Source: an uncultured Eubacteriales bacterium (GTDB lineage: Bacteria; Bacillota; Clostridia; Oscillospirales; Acutalibacteraceae). Taken from it: DNA of 64,000 bases. The position numbers and the translations under genes were made by a program. Location of the stretch: contig CAKSHM010000004.1 in the NCBI GenBank assembly GCA_934457415.1, positions 124,001 to 188,000 of the forward strand, in the 5' to 3' direction. Below, in pieces: positions 17,162 to 23,921 of this stretch. Each line of letters opens with the position of its first letter. Position 1 is the stretch's first letter. The notes under the pieces are model-generated. The model was not told the DNA's origin, ran no database searches, and saw nothing but the letters and a program-made list of their open reading frames with translations.

Positions 17162-17980
17162 ATGGAAAGCCTTAACACCAATATTATTAAAAGCGGCGCT
17201 CTTGAGTATCTGACATTTAAGAATCTGTCTGAAATCAAGTTTTTAAGGCATGCTTTTTCAACGAGGCTCGGAGGAGTAAGCGAAGGTAATATCGGTTCTA
17301 TGAATTTAAGCTTTCACCGCGGAGATAAAAGAGAAAATGTCATAAAAAACTATGAAATTATATGTAAAGCGGCTCGAATTCCCACCGCTGATCTTGTATT
17401 TAGTAAGCAGACACATACCGATAATATAAAAGCCGTTACAAAAGCGGACTGCGGAACAGGATTTTCAAAGCCTGAATTTTCCGATATTGACGGACTTATT
17501 ACAAATGAACCGCATGTTGCTTTGGTTACTCAGTATGCCGACTGCACACCGCTGCTTTTCTGCGATCCGAAAAAAAGAGTTATCGGCGCATCCCACTCGG
17601 GCTGGCGCGGAACGGTCAAGCAGATAGGCAGAAAAACGGTCGAAAAAATGCACTCGGAATTCGGCTGCGAGCCGAGCGATATTATTGCTGCTGTGGGTCC
17701 TTGTATTCATTCATGCTGTTATGAGGTGGACGGCCCCGTTTTCAATGAATTTTTAAATGCCGGCTTTGATACCGATAAAATTCTTAAAGAAAAGCCTAAC
17801 GGAAAATATATGCTTGATTTGGCTTTTGCCAATAAGCTTGTCTTATTGGAAAGCGGAATAAAAGAAGAAAATATTGAAGTCTGCGATATCTGTACAAGCT
17901 GCAACAGCGAGGAGCTGTTTTCCCATAGAGTTATGGGAAATGACCGAGGAAATCTCGCGGCTTTAATTGAAATGATATAA
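17162..17980 (+). CDS. pgeF: YlmD/YfiH (PgeF) laccase-domain purine nucleoside phosphorylase-like protein
   Basis: 272 residues. The COG1496 landmarks are all present: RHAFSTRLGGVSEG near residue 25, SKQTHTDN near 82, TQYADCTPLLF near 120, HSGWRGT near 141 and GPCIHSCCYEV near 180. The His and Cys residues bind zinc. Family members act on adenosine/inosine, or as a peptidoglycan editing factor. The ATG directly follows the phosphatase stop, so it shares the transcript. Confidence 0.88.
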   Translation: MESLNTNIIKSGALEYLTFKNLSEIKFLRHAFSTRLGGVSEGNIGSMNLSFHRGDKRENVIKNYEIICKAARIPTADLVFSKQTHTDNIKAVTKADCGTGFSKPEFSDIDGLITNEPHVALVTQYADCTPLLFCDPKKRVIGASHSGWRGTVKQIGRKTVEKMHSEFGCEPSDIIAAVGPCIHSCCYEVDGPVFNEFLNAGFDTDKILKEKPNGKYMLDLAFANKLVLLESGIKEENIEVCDICTSCNSEELFSHRVMGNDRGNLAALIEMI

Positions 17981-18026
17981 ATAATCAGCACAGCTGCTAA
18001 AAAGCAAGCTGTGCTGATTATTTATT
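17981..18026. terminator. Bidirectional terminator between pgeF and rex
   Basis: A perfect 15-bp stem (17981-17995 with 18007-18021) encloses an 11-base loop and has A/T tracts on both sides. It lies between convergent genes and contains the last bases of rex. Confidence 0.85.
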
Positions 18027-18653
18027 AAGCTTTAAGGAAAGGGATAACAGGCTGTCCGAAAGCCTGATGTTTTCAATTCGGGTTTCCTCATTTTTAAGCT
18101 TCAGGTCGTATCCGCTGAAATTTAAAAAGCCTTTGACATTCCTTTTTTCAAGCTGCTCCGCAATTTCCTGAACCTCGCTTTGCGGAGTGCAGAGAATTGC
18201 GGCTTCCGGCTTTTGCTCTAAACAGAATTCGTCAAGCATGCCGATACTTCTTATCGGAATATTTTTAACGATCTTCCCTACAAGAGACTCCTTTTTGTCA
18301 AAAATTCCTATTATCTGAAAACCTGAGCTTTCAAATCTTATATGCTGCAAAAGCGCGCATCCGAGTATACCTGCGCCTATTAAGACGGTCTTTTTCAGCC
18401 TGTCAATTCCTAAAATGCTTCCTATTTCGGATTTTAATATGTCTACATTATACCCATAGCCCTGCTGTCCGAAACCGCCGAAACGGCTGAAGTCCTGCCT
18501 TACCTGACTTGCTCCCAAGTTCATGAAATTTGCAAGCTCCGCCGATGAAATCCTTTTTATATTGAGGCTTTCAAGCCGGCATATAGCCTCATAGTATTCA
18601 GGAAGTCTCCTTGTAAGCGCTTTGGAAAAATCCTTGGTATCCATAGCCTGCAC
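18018..18653 (-). CDS. rex: Redox-sensing transcriptional repressor Rex
   Basis: 211 residues. An N-terminal winged helix (RRLPEYYEAICRL near 12, SSAELANFMNLGASQVRQDFSRFG near 36) is followed by a Rossmann NAD(H)-binding domain with VLIGAGILGCAL near 89. Rex senses the NADH/NAD+ ratio and represses fermentation genes when NAD+ is high. It is transcribed divergently from the fur-like gene through back-to-back promoters. The start ATG (18653) is followed on the minus strand by MDTKD, so an ATG three codons later is also possible. Confidence 0.93.
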   Translation of the reverse strand: MQAMDTKDFSKALTRRLPEYYEAICRLESLNIKRISSAELANFMNLGASQVRQDFSRFGGFGQQGYGYNVDILKSEIGSILGIDRLKKTVLIGAGILGCALLQHIRFESSGFQIIGIFDKKESLVGKIVKNIPIRSIGMLDEFCLEQKPEAAILCTPQSEVQEIAEQLEKRNVKGFLNFSGYDLKLKNEETRIENIRLSDSLLSLSLKLNK

Positions 18654-18668
18654 CGTCCTTTTTAAAAA

Positions 18669-18734
18669 ATTTTATAACATATTAAAAAAATTGTCAAGAA
18701 AACTCTTGACAAATCAATATCATGTATGTATAAT
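18669..18734. promoter_or_regulatory. Back-to-back rex and fur promoters sharing an inverted repeat
   Basis: TTGTCAAGA-AAAC-TCTTGACAA (18691-18712) is a perfect inverted repeat whose arms are the two -35 boxes. Rightward: TTGACA 18706-18711, 17-base spacer, TATAAT 18729-18734 (fur). Leftward: TTGACA 18692-18697, 17-base spacer, TAAAAT 18669-18674 (rex). Confidence 0.85.
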
Positions 18735-18738
18735 AAAA

Positions 18739-18753
18739 TAGTAATCATTACTG
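18739..18753 (+). promoter_or_regulatory. Candidate PerR/Fur box at the fur start site
   Basis: TAGTAATCATTACTG contains the 13-nt perfect palindrome AGTAAT-C-ATTACT and resembles the 7-1-7 PerR box (TTATAATNATTATAA). It lies a few bases after the -10 box, at the expected transcription start, where binding would block the gene's own expression. Autoregulation is inferred. Confidence 0.6.
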
Positions 18754-18767
18754 ATTTAGGAGCGTCT

Positions 18768-19139
18768 ATGAAGAATTATTCCAGACAGCGCGAAGCAATT
18801 CTCGAAACAGTCTCGGCGTCTCGTTCTCATCCCACGGCGAGTGAAATTTATGAGGAAGTCCGTAAAAAAATTCCTAATATTTCTCTCGGCACGGTATACA
18901 GAAATCTTTCCCAGCTTTCTGAAAACGGGGATATTCTTTTGTTAAGCGTAGGAGAGGGATGCGAGCGGTATGACGGGAATGTAAAGGCCCATCTTCATCT
19001 TCACTGTAAGGCGTGCGGAAAAATTTTCGATATTCCTTTAAATGAGGAAAATGAGCTTTATCGGCTTGCAAAAAAAGAGGGGTTTAAATGCGAAAGCACT
19101 GTTTGTATTATGGAAGGCGTTTGTAAGGATTGCGGATAA
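18768..19139 (+). CDS. perR: Fur/PerR-family metalloregulator
   Basis: 123 residues. A winged helix (RQREAILETVSASRSHP near 5, SLGTVYRNLSQL near 41) is followed by the dimer/metal domain with HLHLHCKACG near 78-87 and a final CVC-type pair ending in CKDCG, giving the structural Cys4 zinc site. Its place before a rubrerythrin gene and a PerR-like operator suggest peroxide sensing (PerR) rather than iron control, but the sequence alone does not settle this. The ATG at 18768 is chosen because the in-frame ATG at 18726 overlaps the -10 box. Confidence 0.85.
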   Translation: MKNYSRQREAILETVSASRSHPTASEIYEEVRKKIPNISLGTVYRNLSQLSENGDILLLSVGEGCERYDGNVKAHLHLHCKACGKIFDIPLNEENELYRLAKKEGFKCESTVCIMEGVCKDCG

Positions 19140-19173
19140 ATTTTAAAATAATTTTTTTCGGAGGTAAAATATT

Positions 19174-19716
19174 ATGAAAAAGTTTGTATGTCTTGTTTGC
19201 GGTTATGTCTATGAGGGAACCGAGCCGCCGGCTGAATGTCCTATCTGCCATGCTCCGGCTTCTAAATTTGCGGAGCAGAGCGGCGAAAAATCTTGGGCGG
19301 CAGAGCATGTTATAGGCGTAGCTAAAGGCGTTGACCAGAGAATAATCGACGGTCTGCGTGAGAATTTTAACGGAGAATGCACCGAGGTCGGAATGTATCT
19401 TGCTATGGCAAGAGCCGCTCACAGAGAGGGATATCCCGAAATCGGTATGTACTGGGAAAAGGCGGCTTTCGAAGAGGCTGAGCATGCCGCAAAATTCGCC
19501 GAGATGCTCGGAGAGGTCGTTAATGAGAGCACAAAGGAGAACTTAAAGGTACGCGTTGAGGCTGAAAACGGCGCAACCTTAGGAAAGACCGAGCTTGCTA
19601 AGCTTGCGAAGGAATTGGGGCTTGACGCAATTCACGATACCGTCCATGAGATGGCGCGTGACGAAGCCCGCCACGGCAAGGCTTTCGAGGGCCTTTTAAA
19701 CAGATATTTTAAATAA
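19174..19716 (+). CDS. Reverse-type rubrerythrin (N-terminal rubredoxin domain)
   Basis: 180 residues. A rubredoxin-like iron site comes first (CLVCGYVYEG near 5 and CPICHAP near 23), then the diiron four-helix bundle with ECTEVGMYLAMARAAHREG near 68, FEEAEHAAKFAEML near 96 and HEMARDEARHGKAF near 157. Standard rubrerythrins carry the rubredoxin domain at the end. This reversed order is that of clostridial reverse rubrerythrin, an NADH-linked peroxide reductase. It follows the fur gene by 34 bases and is a likely PerR target. Confidence 0.92.
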   Translation: MKKFVCLVCGYVYEGTEPPAECPICHAPASKFAEQSGEKSWAAEHVIGVAKGVDQRIIDGLRENFNGECTEVGMYLAMARAAHREGYPEIGMYWEKAAFEEAEHAAKFAEMLGEVVNESTKENLKVRVEAENGATLGKTELAKLAKELGLDAIHDTVHEMARDEARHGKAFEGLLNRYFK

Positions 19717-19732
19717 GATTTATTAAAATTTA

Positions 19733-19768
19733 AAAGCCGGTATGAGAAAAATCTCATACCGGTTTTAT
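19733..19768 (+). terminator. Terminator after rubrerythrin
   Basis: CCGGTATGAG (19738-19747 region) pairs with CTCATACCGG around an AAAAAT-type loop and is followed by TTTTAT. Confidence 0.85.
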
Positions 19769-19792
19769 CTATATGTGATTACAGTATAATCA

Positions 19793-19879
19793 TAAAAAAT
19801 AACCGCCGAACCCTCAGAAAGTTAGCGGTTATTTCCAATAACATCTAAGGTTAACCGTCTATCGGTTCACCTTATTTCA
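19793..19879 (-). ncRNA. Small antisense-type RNA resembling type I antitoxins of holin-like toxins
   Basis: On the minus strand a TTGACA (19907-19912), 16-base spacer and TATAAT (19885-19890) drive a transcript of about 87 nt. It contains AAGGTGAACCGATAGACGG and TTAACCTTAGATGTTATTGG and ends in a terminator stem (AATAACCGC/GCGGTTATT) with six T. This is the layout and wording of the antitoxin RNA that faces small holin-like toxin (Hol_Tox) genes in Firmicutes (recalled pattern). The plus strand should then carry a ~30-codon toxin just before 19795. I see none: the rubrerythrin terminator is there instead, so the RNA seems orphaned. Confidence 0.6.
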
Positions 19880-19911
19880 CTTATATTATATCATATTCTG
19901 AATTTTTGTCA

Positions 19912-19936
19912 AGCGCCCTTTCGGGTGCTTTTTTCT
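19912..19936 (+). terminator. Terminator-like hairpin left of the MITE fragment
   Basis: AGCGCCC-TTTC-GGGTGCT (19912-19929, one G-T pair) followed by six T and C. It would end a rightward transcript through the antitoxin-like locus, such as a former toxin mRNA. Confidence 0.6.
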
Positions 19937-19950
19937 TTATATAATAATTT

Positions 19951-20012
19951 AGTGTGACAGGACTCGAACATACCATGGTTTCGCTTGCCGTCTTTTAAAT
20001 TGCGACTTTGCT
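19951..20012 (+). mobile_element. Decayed MITE fragment, left end
   Basis: The 62-base stretch starts AGTGTGACAGGACTCGAAC and matches, with scattered substitutions, the left end of the 274-bp element at 43125-43398 (GGTTTCGCTYGCCG.CTTTTA.ATTGCG.CTTTGC shared). It is also preceded by T giving the TA seen at the intact copy. No right end is visible before the XRE gene at 20041, so it is a truncated copy. Confidence 0.65.
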
Positions 20013-20040
20013 TAAGCAATCAGAAATGATAAATGACGTT

Positions 20041-20358
20041 TTATTTGTCAAGACAGTAATTTATTAAAAGCTCTATCATTTTATAATCCTTGTCGCTCAG
20101 CCTTGAAAAGCTTTCGGCAAAGGATTTCATATCCTTATCAATAATTTCGCCCTTTAAAATGTAATCGGTGCTGACATTTAGAATATCGCTGATTTTAATA
20201 AGATTTTCGATTTTAATGGCTTTGTTGCCTCTCTCTAAATTTGAAATCATCTGTACCGAAACATTCATTTTTTCCGCAAGCGCTTCCTGTGTCAACCCCA
20301 AATGCTTTCTTCTTTTTGAAATTCTGTTTCCTATTTCAATCAAATCGGTATTTGGCAT
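20041..20358 (-). CDS. XRE-family transcriptional regulator
   Basis: 105 residues with a classical Cro/CI helix-turn-helix in the first 65 (LGLTQEALAEKMNVSVQMISNLERG) and a short acidic C-terminal helix region (LSDKDYKMIELLI). It is close in sequence to the XRE protein at 56000-56329: both share the NVS.DY.L.GEIIDKD stretch. Shine-Dalgarno AGAGGTG precedes the ATG. It is divergent from a three-gene cassette whose promoter carries AATCTATAG palindromes, its likely operator. Confidence 0.88.
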   Translation of the reverse strand: MPNTDLIEIGNRISKRRKHLGLTQEALAEKMNVSVQMISNLERGNKAIKIENLIKISDILNVSTDYILKGEIIDKDMKSFAESFSRLSDKDYKMIELLINYCLDK

Positions 20359-20417
20359 ATTTTCACCTCTTTATGAACCTATAAATATATTATATGTATT
20401 TTCAGTTTAATTTTAAT

Positions 20418-20456
20418 AATCTATAGATTGACAAACTTAATCTATAGGTGTATAAT
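20418..20456 (+). promoter_or_regulatory. Promoter with palindromic operator for the XRE-controlled cassette
   Basis: TTGACA (20428-20433), a 17-base spacer and TATAAT (20451-20456) make a consensus promoter. AATCTATAGATT (20418-20429) is a perfect 12-base palindrome and AATCTATAG recurs at 20439-20447 inside the spacer, so CTATAGATT and AATCTATAG form an inverted repeat across the -35 box. The divergent XRE gene is the obvious candidate repressor (inference). Confidence 0.75.
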
Positions 20457-20502
20457 ATTTGCGGCGAAGTATCTCAAAATTGAAAACAGGGGGGGTGAAA
20501 AT

Positions 20503-21216
20503 GTGGCTAAAACTGTTTGCTGTGAAATTTGCGGAAAGGAAATGAAGGGCGGATTTTTCGGGGAAAGCCTTCATGCCTATATCGGCGGAAGGTCTGAAGA
20601 CATAAAGCTTTGTGAGGAATGTGATAATAAATATAAGCTTAGCAAAAAAGATAAGAAAAGGCTTGATGTTAAGGTTGAAAACTATCAAAAAACTCGTAAG
20701 GGTAAAATTCCCGCAAAGGAAGCGGCTGAAATTCTTAAAATGTATGTAAAAGAGAGGGACGAATATCTGCAAAAAAGCGTGCTTGAGGCGCCTGAATTCT
20801 TTTACAGCGGCTTTGTCTATAATTCAACCGGTCATTTTAATGTAAGAGAATTTCCAATTAAAGATGATACTATGAGTATCAGGGATATGGTTAAGAACAT
20901 TGATAAATCTCAGGATCAGGAAAGCTGTTGTTTCGATAAAAACGATATAACAAGGATTGAGTATAAAAGGGATAATTTTTTAGGACTTATGGCAAGCTCT
21001 TGGGATTTTACCCATGAATACTATACCTATACCGTAAGGTTTAACAGCGAAAGCATGCTTACTTATAAGCCTTGTATCACAAGAACGGCGGTTGTAGGAA
21101 AGGGCTTTCTTTTCGGCTATAAAAAATCAGCCGAACAAGAGCTTTTAAAACAGCTTATGACTTTAAGAAACGCTATCGGCTCGGATTTGCCGATAGTTAA
21201 AGTCAAAAAATTTTAA
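20503..21216 (+). CDS. Zinc-ribbon protein of unknown function (DUF4428-like N-terminus)
   Basis: About 237 residues. An N-terminal Cys4 ribbon (CCEICGKEM near 5 and CEEC near 38) is followed by a basic helical part (~45-90) and a C-terminal domain with many aromatic residues and a YTVRFNSESMLTYKP-like strand pattern, reminiscent of PH-like lipid- or protein-binding folds (guess). GTG at 20503 is the start: the run of seven G upstream is the only good Shine-Dalgarno, and the in-frame ATG at 20428 sits in the -35 box. It is the first gene of a cassette divergent from an XRE regulator. Confidence 0.7.
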   Translation: MAKTVCCEICGKEMKGGFFGESLHAYIGGRSEDIKLCEECDNKYKLSKKDKKRLDVKVENYQKTRKGKIPAKEAAEILKMYVKERDEYLQKSVLEAPEFFYSGFVYNSTGHFNVREFPIKDDTMSIRDMVKNIDKSQDQESCCFDKNDITRIEYKRDNFLGLMASSWDFTHEYYTYTVRFNSESMLTYKPCITRTAVVGKGFLFGYKKSAEQELLKQLMTLRNAIGSDLPIVKVKKF

Positions 21217-21233
21217 TTGGGGAGAATTTAAAA

Positions 21234-21722
21234 ATGAAAAAGGATAAAAAACTTATTGAAACCATGGTGTTCGATGACTACGGCTATGCTCAGGAAATTA
21301 AGCAGGAGTCCGAACAGAAGCTCGCAAAAATCAAAATCGGTCTTATTGTTGCCGCTGTTTCAACTCTTTTAAGCCTTATAGGTGTTATGAGTATGAACAG
21401 CAATATTGAGACCCTCGGCGCAATTTGTTTGTTTTTTTCGATTTTCGGCGCAATCGCATCTTATGTTATAGGCGGCGGTTTCGGAATTGCTTTTAAGTTT
21501 GCAAGAAAGCTTGCTTGGGTAGGCTGGATAATAGCCCCGATTCCGATTGATATTGTAACAGGACTTTTAACGCTTGTGGTTTCCGTAATCGCGTTTTTCT
21601 TTATTCCGCTGCTTTTCGTGTTTATAAACTACCGTCAGCAGTACAAGAATTTCAAAGACGCAGAGGACTATTTAAGACACTTTAAACCCATAAGCGAAGT
21701 AACAAATACTGTTGAAAAATAA
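21234..21722 (+). CDS. Four-helix membrane protein of unknown function
   Basis: 162 residues. A charged N-terminus (residues 1-35) is followed by hydrophobic segments at about 37-55, 60-85, 92-115 and 118-138, then a charged C-terminal tail. I do not recognise the family. It starts 18 bases after the zinc-ribbon gene and is followed 12 bases later by the surface protein gene, so all three are one transcript. It could be a membrane partner of that surface protein (inference). Confidence 0.7.
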   Translation: MKKDKKLIETMVFDDYGYAQEIKQESEQKLAKIKIGLIVAAVSTLLSLIGVMSMNSNIETLGAICLFFSIFGAIASYVIGGGFGIAFKFARKLAWVGWIIAPIPIDIVTGLLTLVVSVIAFFFIPLLFVFINYRQQYKNFKDAEDYLRHFKPISEVTNTVEK

Positions 21723-21733
21723 GGAGTAGAAAA

Positions 21734-22954
21734 ATGAAAAAGATAGTATCATGTATTATCGCGGTCTTGGTGCTTGCAGGCGCGGCATTTTATACCGCCA
21801 CGGCTAATAAAACCGAAGAAAACTTATGCAGAAAATTTGATAATGAGTTATGTTCCATTTATTACAGAGGAAAAAATTTTTCTGAAATTAGTGCCTCAAG
21901 CATTGCCTACTACACCGCAGGACAGTATGTAGAAAATGAAACCGATTGCGAGTTTTATTTTTATGATTTTGAGAAAGACGAATATTGCCCCGACAATGAG
22001 GGTAATTACATTAAAGTGGATGCCGACAAGTTTGACACAGCAGTTAAAAAATGCTTTAATTACACCGGCGATTTCAGAAAAGATTACACTGCTGAAATCG
22101 CAGAGAGTGAAATAAAAAGCGATTATTATAACGAGGCAGAAAATTACTATATCGTGATGTGGAATTTAGGTGCTGGTGGCGGTGTTGATTATACATTCGC
22201 AGGCTATATCAAGACCTCAACAGGCTATAAGGCTTATATTAAGGGTGTAAACGAAGACGGCTCCGACCTTAAAGCGGACGAAAACCCCTATTATGCCGAA
22301 TTTGATATTGAATATAACGGCGGATATTTAAAGGTAAATGATTTTAAAACCGTTAATGCGGTTATGCCCGAAATCAGCGGGCTTATTACTTACCCCGATG
22401 TTACCTATACACTCCCCGATGGCATAACCGTTGACGGTGACGATTGCTTTGCGGCAGGTACCGAAGTATTTATCACGAAAGCGGAAGATTTTGAATATGG
22501 ATATGATACCGCAAAAGTCGCTCTTAAAGATACCGCATTAAACGGCACATTAGTTGTTTTTGATATTTGTGCTTATAACCGTGCCTCGTGGGACGGACTT
22601 GAAGTTCAGCCTACCAAAGCGGTTAAGGTGACATTTGATATTCCCAAAGGACTTTCAGCCGATAATCTTAAAATGTTCTACATTTCAGATGACGGCAAAA
22701 CAGAAGAAGTCAAAATAACCGTTGATAAAGCTAATAATAAGGTAACCGCTGAACTTAATCACTTCTCGGTTTACGCTTTTTGTAATGTTAAGAGCAACAC
22801 CGTAAACGGCGGAACAAATAATAATACAGCCGGCTCAAACACCGAGCTTAAATCGCCTAAAACAGGATATAATTCAGGTCTTTTGGCTGTTTTAGTGCTT
22901 GCGTCGCTTTCTGTCCTTTCCGTTTCGGCAATTAAAATTTCCAAAGAGTTTTAA
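21734..22954 (+). CDS. Secreted surface protein with SPKTG sortase signal
   Basis: 406 residues with a signal peptide (~4-24), a large extracellular region rich in Asp, Tyr and beta-strand patterns, and a Thr/Asn/Gly linker (~355-370). The end is a cell-wall sorting signal: SPKTG (near 374-378), a hydrophobic span (~380-400) and a short basic tail (KISKEF). (S/P)PXTG is the motif reported for class B sortases in Clostridioides difficile; a sortase B lies at 29176. The function of the ectodomain is not known. It is the last gene of the XRE-controlled cassette. Confidence 0.8.
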   Translation: MKKIVSCIIAVLVLAGAAFYTATANKTEENLCRKFDNELCSIYYRGKNFSEISASSIAYYTAGQYVENETDCEFYFYDFEKDEYCPDNEGNYIKVDADKFDTAVKKCFNYTGDFRKDYTAEIAESEIKSDYYNEAENYYIVMWNLGAGGGVDYTFAGYIKTSTGYKAYIKGVNEDGSDLKADENPYYAEFDIEYNGGYLKVNDFKTVNAVMPEISGLITYPDVTYTLPDGITVDGDDCFAAGTEVFITKAEDFEYGYDTAKVALKDTALNGTLVVFDICAYNRASWDGLEVQPTKAVKVTFDIPKGLSADNLKMFYISDDGKTEEVKITVDKANNKVTAELNHFSVYAFCNVKSNTVNGGTNNNTAGSNTELKSPKTGYNSGLLAVLVLASLSVLSVSAIKISKEF

Positions 22955-22983
22955 TTAGAGTTGCACTATAGACGGTATACATT

Positions 22984-23200
22984 CGTCTAATGTCTAAAAT
23001 CTAATATCTAACATCTAAAAGAATACCCTTCAGTCGCAATAAAATTGCGCCAGCTCCCCTCTGTTTCGCTGACGCGAAAAGAAGGGAGCCTGACTTTAGT
23101 CTCGCAGAAACCCAAGCCTCCACTTCAGCCGGAAGGGGAGGTGGCAAAGCGAAGCTTTGACGGAAGGGTTTGGTTATATCGGCGCGCAAGCGCACATTCA
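22984..23200. repeat. Intergenic repeat, copy 4 (inverted orientation)
   Basis: A TCTAAYR tract (22984-23022) is followed by an inverted core: GAATACCC.TCAGTCGC, CAGCTCCCCTCTG, AAGAAGGGAGCC, AAACCCAAGCCTCCACTTCAGCC and GACGGAAGGGTTTGG. The GTGCC hairpin is replaced by GGCGCGCAAGCGC. It shares the last blocks with copy 5. No gene is in this stretch. Confidence 0.7.
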
Positions 23201-23237
23201 CCCACCCATACAAAAACATAAGTCCTGAGAAAAGCTC

Positions 23238-23438
23238 TCAGGATTTTTTATATTCCATTACATCTTCCACACCGCATTCAAGCGCACTGCATAATTTATC
23301 TATTGTTTTAGTCTCAATATTTTCGTTTGCTTTGAGCCGGCGGACGGTTTTGCTGTCAATTCCGCAGGATTCACGCAGTCGGTAGGTGGAGAAGCCTTTT
23401 AATTTCATAGTTTTCCATAACCTGTCATATACTATCAC
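23238..23438 (-). CDS. Small XRE-family helix-turn-helix protein
   Basis: 66 residues, nearly all helix-turn-helix: FSTYRLRESCGIDSKTVRRL near 17-36, IETKTIDKLCSALEC near 41-55 and a final EDVMEYKKS. This is the short Cro-like type common in Clostridia. It is transcribed away from the SLOG gene at 23525, with 86 bases between them holding two palindromes in the promoter. A repressor of that gene and of itself is the simplest reading (inference). Confidence 0.85.
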   Translation of the reverse strand: MIVYDRLWKTMKLKGFSTYRLRESCGIDSKTVRRLKANENIETKTIDKLCSALECGVEDVMEYKKS

Positions 23439-23446
23439 TTTTTATT

Positions 23447-23507
23447 CCCCCTTGACAATAATTATTATGGGGGTTATAATCTTATTTATTAAGGGGATAT
23501 AATCCCC
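23447..23507 (+). promoter_or_regulatory. Promoter and two G/C-tipped palindromes between XRE and SLOG genes
   Basis: TTGACA (23452-23457), a 17-base spacer and TATAAT (23475-23480) face the SLOG gene. Palindrome 1: CCCCC (23447-23451) and GGGGG (23469-23473) flank the -35 and spacer, with AATAATTATT inside. Palindrome 2: GGGGAT-ATA-ATCCCC (23493-23507) lies just after the start site. Both look like operator sites. Confidence 0.7.
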
Positions 23508-23524
23508 ATATAAGGAAGATTTCA

Positions 23525-23911
23525 ATGATAAAGAGAATAGTTGTGGCGGGAAGCAGGGATTTTAATAATTATCCGGAAGCAGAGAAGTTTATTGATTTAT
23601 GTATTTTAAAAATAAAAGAAATGTATTCTCTTGTTTTTCTTTCCGGTAATTGTAAGGGTGCAGATTTAATAGGAGAAAAATACGCAAAAGAGCATGGTTA
23701 TGAAATCGAAATATTTCCTGCCGAATGGAAAAAATACGGCAGAGCGGCAGGTCCGATTAGAAACGAAAAAATAGCTGAGATTTCAGATTATGTTATTTGC
23801 TTTTGGGACGGAAAAAGCAAAGGAACAAAAAATATGATTGATATGGCAAGAAAGTTTAATAAAGAAATAAGAATAAAAAGAATAAAAAATCAGTATTTTG
23901 TTATTGTTTAA
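23525..23911 (+). CDS. SLOG-superfamily protein, DUF2493/YspA type
   Basis: 128 residues. The Rossmann-like fold has VAGSRDF near 7-13, LSGNCKGADLIGEKYAKEHG near 40-58, PAEWKKYGRAAGPIRNE near 64-80 and a late ICFWDG.SKGTKNMID stretch. These are the DUF2493 landmarks, with the GxxxGAD nucleotide-binding turn. SLOG proteins bind nucleotides or nucleotide-derived signals, and several act in phage defence or toxin systems. The exact role here is unknown. The gene is single and regulated by the divergent XRE protein (inference). Confidence 0.85.
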   Translation: MIKRIVVAGSRDFNNYPEAEKFIDLCILKIKEMYSLVFLSGNCKGADLIGEKYAKEHGYEIEIFPAEWKKYGRAAGPIRNEKIAEISDYVICFWDGKSKGTKNMIDMARKFNKEIRIKRIKNQYFVIV

Positions 23912-23921
23912 AGGAAAAACA

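Noticed and set aside
19951..19972. Apparent tRNA 3' end (GTTCGAGTCCTGTCACAC on the minus strand)
   Set aside because: No anticodon arm, D-arm or matching 5' acceptor strand follows; the match extends into MITE sequence instead.
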